A stretch of 9,589 nucleotides of DNA from an uncultured Oscillospiraceae bacterium (GTDB lineage: Bacteria > Bacillota > Clostridia > Oscillospirales > Oscillospiraceae). The stretch lies in the NCBI GenBank assembly GCA_934573945.1, contig CAKTMQ010000054.1, positions 1-9,589 of the forward strand. The letters are read 5' to 3'. The notes under the pieces were generated by a model. That model did not search any database. It saw only the letters and a list, made by a program, of their open reading frames with translations, and was not told where the DNA came from. Of the stretch, positions 6,068 to 9,589 are shown in pieces. The position numbers were made by a program, and so were the translations under genes. Every line of letters starts with the position of its first letter. Position 1 is the first letter of the stretch.

Positions 6068-7839
6068 GCTTGCTTTCCTCCGTATCGTTTCTTGTCTTTA
6101 TAAGTCTCCATTGCCAGCACCAGTGGATCCAGTCCGGAGCTGTCCCGCTTGGTCTGCTCCTCGCGGATCACCCGTATGTAGTCCGCCAGCGCCTGCGCGG
6201 CGTTGGCCGGGGATTCCGGTTTTTGCAAAATGGTGGTCAGGTGGCTCATCTCCTCGCCGGAGAGCACCGCCGCCAGCGACGCCACGCCGCTCTGGGCGTA
6301 CCGCCGTTCCCACAGGGCGGCGTAGATCTTTCCCAGCAGCGGTGAGGAGAAGTCCTCCGGCTGCAGGGGCATCCGGTCGCCGAACAGGGCGGGATCCAGA
6401 TGCAGCAGCCGGATCACACCCTCCTCCGCCATGGCGCTGCGCAGGTTGGTGTACCGGTCGCTCCGGGTGGGCGGCTGCACCGACATGGCCGGGTTCAGCT
6501 CCTGCCGCTCCCGCTTTTTCCGGCTCTGGAAGCGGCGGCGGCGGACAGCCCGCGCCACCTCCTGCCCCATGGCCTCCGGCGTCAGACCGGCGGCCTCGGC
6601 GGCGCGGGTGGCGTAGACCTCCCGTTCCACGGGGCTGTTCAGCTCGGAGAGGATCTGGCTCACCTCGGCGGTGTAGTCGATGCGCCCCTGATCGCTGCGC
6701 AGGTCGTACTTGGCGGCGGCCTGAGACATCCGGAATTCTATGCCGTTCTCGCTGCCGCTGAGCAGCCGCTCGAAAGCGGGTGCACCCTGAAATTTGATGA
6801 AGTCGTCGGCGTCCTGCTTGACGTATTCGCCGTTGACCAGCCGCCGGGGCAGCTTCAGCACCCGGACGGTGAAATCGGTGTTGTTCAGCATGGCCAGCGC
6901 CCGCTCCGTGGCCAGCTGGCCGGCGTTGTCGTTGTCGTAGCACAGCACCAGCTCCTTGGTGAACCGGCTCAGCAGCCGAATCTGCTCGGTGGTCAGCGCC
7001 GTGCCCATGGAGGCCACCGCGTTGTCGAACCCCGCCTGATGCAGCGTCACCACATCCAGATTGCCCTCGCAGAGGATGATGTTGGGGCGCTTGGTCTTTT
7101 TGGCCAGATTCAGCCCGTAGAGCACACGGCGCTTGCTGTACACCGGCGTCTCCGTGCTGTTCATGTACTTCGGCTCCGACTTGTCGATGACACGGCTGCC
7201 GAAGCCCACCACGTCGCCCCGCACGTCGATCACCGGCAGCATCAGCCGGTTGCGGAATTTGTCGTAAAACCCGCCGTTCTTGTTGGCCACGATCAGCCCC
7301 GCCGTCAGCAGCTCCTGCTTGCTGTAGCCCTTGGCGGTCATAGCCCGCAGCAGCGCGTCCCAGCTGTCGGGCGACGCGCCCATGCCGAAGCGGACGGCGA
7401 TCTTCCGGCTGATGGCGCGCTTTTCCAGATACTGCCGCACCGCCGCACCGTCGTCGCTCTGGAGGACGCTGTAAAACCACCGGGCGGCCTCCCGGTTCAG
7501 CTCCAGCAGTCTGCGCCGCTGCCGCTCCGCGTCCAGCGATTGGCGATCCTCCTCCGGCACCTCCATGTTCGCCCGCTTGGCCAGAAACCGGACGGCCTCC
7601 GGGTAGTTGAGATTTTCCATCTCCATGACGAAATTGATGACGCCGCCGCCCTTCTTGCAGCCGAAGCAGTGGTAAAACTGCCTGTCCGGCATCACGTGGA
7701 AGGAGGGCGTCTTTTCATTGTGGAAGGGACAGCAGCCCCAGTAGCTGCCGCCCTTGGGGGTCAGCGCCACGTAGGAGCCTACCACGTCCACGATGTCGCT
7801 GCGTGCCAGCAGCTCGTCGATAAAATTGGGAGGAAACAA
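6064..7839 (-). CDS. dnaG: DNA primase
   Basis: DnaG makes RNA primers on single-stranded DNA at the replication fork, working with the replicative helicase. With TTG 7839 as start it has 591 residues, normal for the family, and opens [20 protein letters not shown] as many clostridial primases do. The N-terminal CHC2 zinc domain has Cys37, His40, Cys58 and Cys61. The Toprim catalytic core has Glu258-Gly-x2-Asp262 (CEGNLD) and Asp302/Asp304 (YDNDNAG), the metal-binding residues. A phosphate-contacting basic segment, [20 protein letters not shown], precedes it. The C-terminal part is helical and fits the helicase-binding domain. It is the first gene of the leftward operon and overlaps rpoD by 4 nt. 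In-frame ATG or TTG codons further upstream (7866, 7869) are less likely because the ribosome site would then lie within the coding region. No broken motifs are seen. Confidence 0.97.
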
Positions 7840-7845
7840 CGCCCG

Positions 7846-7855
7846 CACCTCCTTT
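7846..7855 (-). promoter_or_regulatory. Ribosome binding site that places the dnaG start at TTG
   Basis: On the - strand AAAGGAGGTG ends a few bases before TTG 7839, with 8 nt between GGAGG and the start codon. It is nearly perfectly complementary to the 16S rRNA tail. It supports a TTG start over the upstream in-frame ATG at 7866, which has no purine-rich site at a suitable distance. Confidence 0.75.
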
Positions 7856-7880
7856 CCCCGGCGCATCAAACTTTTTTCTC

Positions 7881-7907
7881 ATTTTATATATACAGAAAAA
7901 CTTTCAA
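7881..7907 (-). promoter_or_regulatory. Candidate promoter for the dnaG-rpoD operon
   Basis: The - strand here is strongly AT-rich. It holds TTGAAA (7902-7907) as a possible -35 and TATAAA/TAAAAT (7881-7888) as a possible -10. The spacing is about 13-15 nt, shorter than the ideal 17, so the exact boxes are uncertain. A promoter is expected here because dnaG is the first leftward gene and the next gene is divergent. Confidence 0.4.
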
Positions 7908-7976
7908 AACCACTCTTTTTTACCGCAATTTTTTCGCAAAGCCCGAAAGTTTTTCGTTCCGCGCCCCGGCGCCGTC

Positions 7977-8005
7977 TTTACGGTGGGGCGGCGGCGTGGT
8001 ATAAT
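7977..8005 (+). promoter_or_regulatory. Sigma-A-type promoter for the hydantoinase gene, extended -10
   Basis: TATAAT at 8000-8005 is a perfect -10 box preceded by TG one base upstream (7997-7998), the extended -10 form. TTTACG (7977-7982) lies 17 nt upstream and matches four of six -35 positions. The start codon is about 38 bases downstream, leaving a short leader. The divergent dnaG promoter lies within about 100 bases, so the two could influence each other. Confidence 0.75.
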
Positions 8006-8042
8006 GTGGGGGAAATCAATCGAGAAACAGGAGGTCGTCCCT

Positions 8043-9410
8043 ATGAAGCTACTTTTTACCGGCGGGCAGGTGGTCAGCGGCAGCGCCGTCACCCGGGCTG
8101 ACGTACTGGTGGAGGACGGAAAGGTCACGGCGGCGGCACCGGAGATCGCCGCGCCGGACGCCCGGCAGGTGGACGTGACGGGCAAGCTGCTGCTGCCCGG
8201 TCTGATCGACGCCCACACCCACTTCGATCTGGACGTGTGCAGCACCACCACCGCCGACGATTTTGAAAGCGGCAGCCGGGCGGCGCTGCGGGGCGGCACC
8301 ACCACCGTCATCGACTTCGCCTGCCCCAACAAGGGGGAGACGCTGGCCTACGGGCTGGAGCTGTGGCACAAAAAGGCGGCGAGCTGCCACTGCGACTACG
8401 GCTTCCACATGACCATCGACGACTGGAACGAGGGCATCGAGGGCGAGCTGGACGCCATGTTCGACGCCGGTATCACCTCCTTCAAGATGTACATGACCTA
8501 CCCGGCCATGATGCTGCCGGACGGAGATCTGTACCGGGCGCTGAAGGCGCTGAAGGCGCGGGGCGGCATCTGCGGCGTACACTGCGAGAACAGCGGTGTC
8601 ATCGACGCGCTGGTGGCGGAGAAGAAGGCCGCCGGTGAGAACACCGTGGCCTGCCATCCCCAGACCCGTCCCGCCTATCTGGAGGCGGAGGCGGTGAGCC
8701 GCATCCTGCGCATCGCCCAGGCGGCGGAGGCACCGGTGGTCATCGTGCACACCACCAACGCCGCCGCGCTGGCGGAGATCGACCACGCCCGGGCGCGGGG
8801 TCAGGTGGTGTACGCCGAGACCTGCCCCCAGTATCTGGCGCTGGACGAGAGCGTCTACTACCAGCAGGACTGGCTGTCCGCCGCCAAGTATGTCTGCGCC
8901 CCCCCTATCCGCACCACGGCGGATCAGTACGCCCTGTGGGAGGGTCTGGCACAGGGACGGGTGCAGACGGTGTCCACCGACCACTGCTCCTTCACCACCC
9001 GGCAGAAGCTGGCGGGACAGGGGGATTTCACCACCATCCCCGGCGGTCTGCCCGGCGTGGAGACCCGGTGCGAGGTGGTGTATACCGCCGGTGTGGCGGC
9101 GGGACGCATTGACCTGCCCACCGCCTGCCGCGTGCTCAGTGAGAACCCGGCCAAGCTCTATGGCCTGTATCCCCGGAAGGGCGTCATCGCCCCCGGCGCC
9201 GACGCGGACATCGTGGTATACGACCCGGCGGCGGATCACACCCTCCATGCCGCCGACATGGTGTCCCACTGCGATTACAGCCCCTTTGAGGGCTTCCGCA
9301 CCGCCGGCAGCATCGCCGCCGTGTACCTGCGGGGACAGCTGGCGGTGGACAACGGCGCCGTGCAGGATGTGGCCGGACAGTATCTCCACCGGGGCAAGTG
9401 CCAACTGTAA
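8043..9410 (+). CDS. hydA: Dihydropyrimidinase / D-hydantoinase (cyclic amidohydrolase)
   Basis: The family hydrolyses cyclic ureides such as dihydrouracil or 5-substituted hydantoins to N-carbamoyl acids, in the cytoplasm, usually for reductive pyrimidine breakdown or related ureide catabolism. The 455-residue length is normal. Metal ligands are all visible: His58 and His60 (DAHTHFDL), the carboxylated lysine Lys148 (ITSFKMYMTY), His180 (GVHCEN), His236 (VVIVHTTNA) and Asp313 (STDHCSF). An N-terminal beta-sandwich segment and a C-terminal part closing with GADADIVVYDP complete the amidohydrolase fold. AGGAGGT at 8029-8035 sits 7 nt before the ATG. Some substrate-pocket positions differ from classic hydantoinases: the loop after the lysine reads YPAMM rather than the usual YK, CAPPIR replaces CSPP, and GGLPGVE replaces GGLNGVE. 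The exact substrate could therefore differ, with other ureides possible. It appears to be transcribed alone: hairpins follow it and dnaG diverges upstream. Confidence 0.92.
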   Translation: MKLLFTGGQVVSGSAVTRADVLVEDGKVTAAAPEIAAPDARQVDVTGKLLLPGLIDAHTHFDLDVCSTTTADDFESGSRAALRGGTTTVIDFACPNKGETLAYGLELWHKKAASCHCDYGFHMTIDDWNEGIEGELDAMFDAGITSFKMYMTYPAMMLPDGDLYRALKALKARGGICGVHCENSGVIDALVAEKKAAGENTVACHPQTRPAYLEAEAVSRILRIAQAAEAPVVIVHTTNAAALAEIDHARARGQVVYAETCPQYLALDESVYYQQDWLSAAKYVCAPPIRTTADQYALWEGLAQGRVQTVSTDHCSFTTRQKLAGQGDFTTIPGGLPGVETRCEVVYTAGVAAGRIDLPTACRVLSENPAKLYGLYPRKGVIAPGADADIVVYDPAADHTLHAADMVSHCDYSPFEGFRTAGSIAAVYLRGQLAVDNGAVQDVAGQYLHRGKCQL

Positions 9411-9458
9411 GGGCGGCAATGCCTTCAAAAAGGACATTGTTTTTCCAAAGCGGCAGAG

Positions 9459-9490
9459 AGAGCCTGCGCCGCTGTGCGGCGCAGGCTCTT
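9459..9490 (+). terminator. Strong hairpin after the hydantoinase gene
   Basis: A 14-bp perfect GC-rich stem (9459-9472 with 9476-9489, arms AGAGCCTGCGCCGC and its complement) closes on loop TGT, 48 bases after the stop codon. The tail is only T-rich (TTGTATCCGTTGTTTG), so it is a fair but not ideal intrinsic terminator. Confidence 0.7.
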
Positions 9491-9514
9491 GTATCCGTTG
9501 TTTGAAAGATTTGA

Positions 9515-9541
9515 AAAGACGCACCGTAATGGTGCGTCTTT
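9515..9541. terminator. Second hairpin, bidirectional terminator-like
   Basis: AAAGACGCACC (9515-9525) pairs with GGTGCGTCTTT (9531-9541) around loop GTAAT. The A-rich left flank and T-ended right arm suit termination in either direction. It backs up the previous hairpin or serves a leftward gene beyond the window. No gene is seen in the 48 bases that remain. Confidence 0.65.
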
Positions 9542-9589
9542 CCGTTTGGCAAATATAAGAGAGAAAACAGATGGTGTCGAATTGAATGA

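Noticed and set aside
6400..8004. 534-codon + strand open frame opposite dnaG
   Set aside because: It is fully antisense to dnaG, runs through its promoter region and has no family motifs.
8049..9524. 491-codon - strand open frame opposite the hydantoinase gene
   Set aside because: It is antisense to a gene with all catalytic residues intact, crosses a terminator hairpin and has a Gly/His/Val-rich shadow composition.

Overview
The window looks like a chromosomal segment of a GC-rich, spore-forming clostridial Firmicute, most plausibly a gut Oscillospiraceae/Ruminococcaceae-type organism. The reasons are a recognisable 3' end of spoIVB (a sporulation protease gene), a dnaG-rpoD operon of Firmicute type, strong AGGAGG-type ribosome binding sites, and large serine recombinases of the kind common on mobile elements in this group. 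The genus cannot be fixed from the sequence alone.

Region 1 (1-2605) is the right end of a mobile element. It carries two large serine recombinases on the + strand. The first is cut by the window edge; the second is complete and starts at a GTG that overlaps the end of the first. The AT-rich tail after the second recombinase runs directly into codons for the SGSP motif and C-terminus of SpoIVB (2606-2728). The element therefore appears to sit inside spoIVB, about one codon before the predicted catalytic serine. This is the most notable observation in the window. The other end of the element and the 5' part of spoIVB lie outside it.

Region 2 (2729-3695) holds a small cysteine-rich gene that probably belonged to the spoIVB operon. 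It is followed by about 700 bases dense in hairpins, including a possible three-way-junction palindrome, a short frameshifted lipoprotein relic, GC-rich inverted repeats and a bidirectional terminator.

Region 3 (3696-7839, - strand) is a tightly packed housekeeping operon, transcribed dnaG (primase), rpoD/sigA (primary sigma factor), a small cupin, then a three-helix membrane protein with a long charged coiled coil. Neighbouring genes overlap or nearly touch, and ribosome binding sites overlap the preceding stop codons, so translational coupling is likely. This continues the replication-transcription 'macromolecular synthesis' arrangement with two accessory genes.

Region 4 (7840-9589) starts with a divergent intergenic region carrying a good extended -10 promoter for a + strand dihydropyrimidinase/hydantoinase gene. 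That gene is followed by two strong hairpins. Nothing coding is seen from 9411 to the end.
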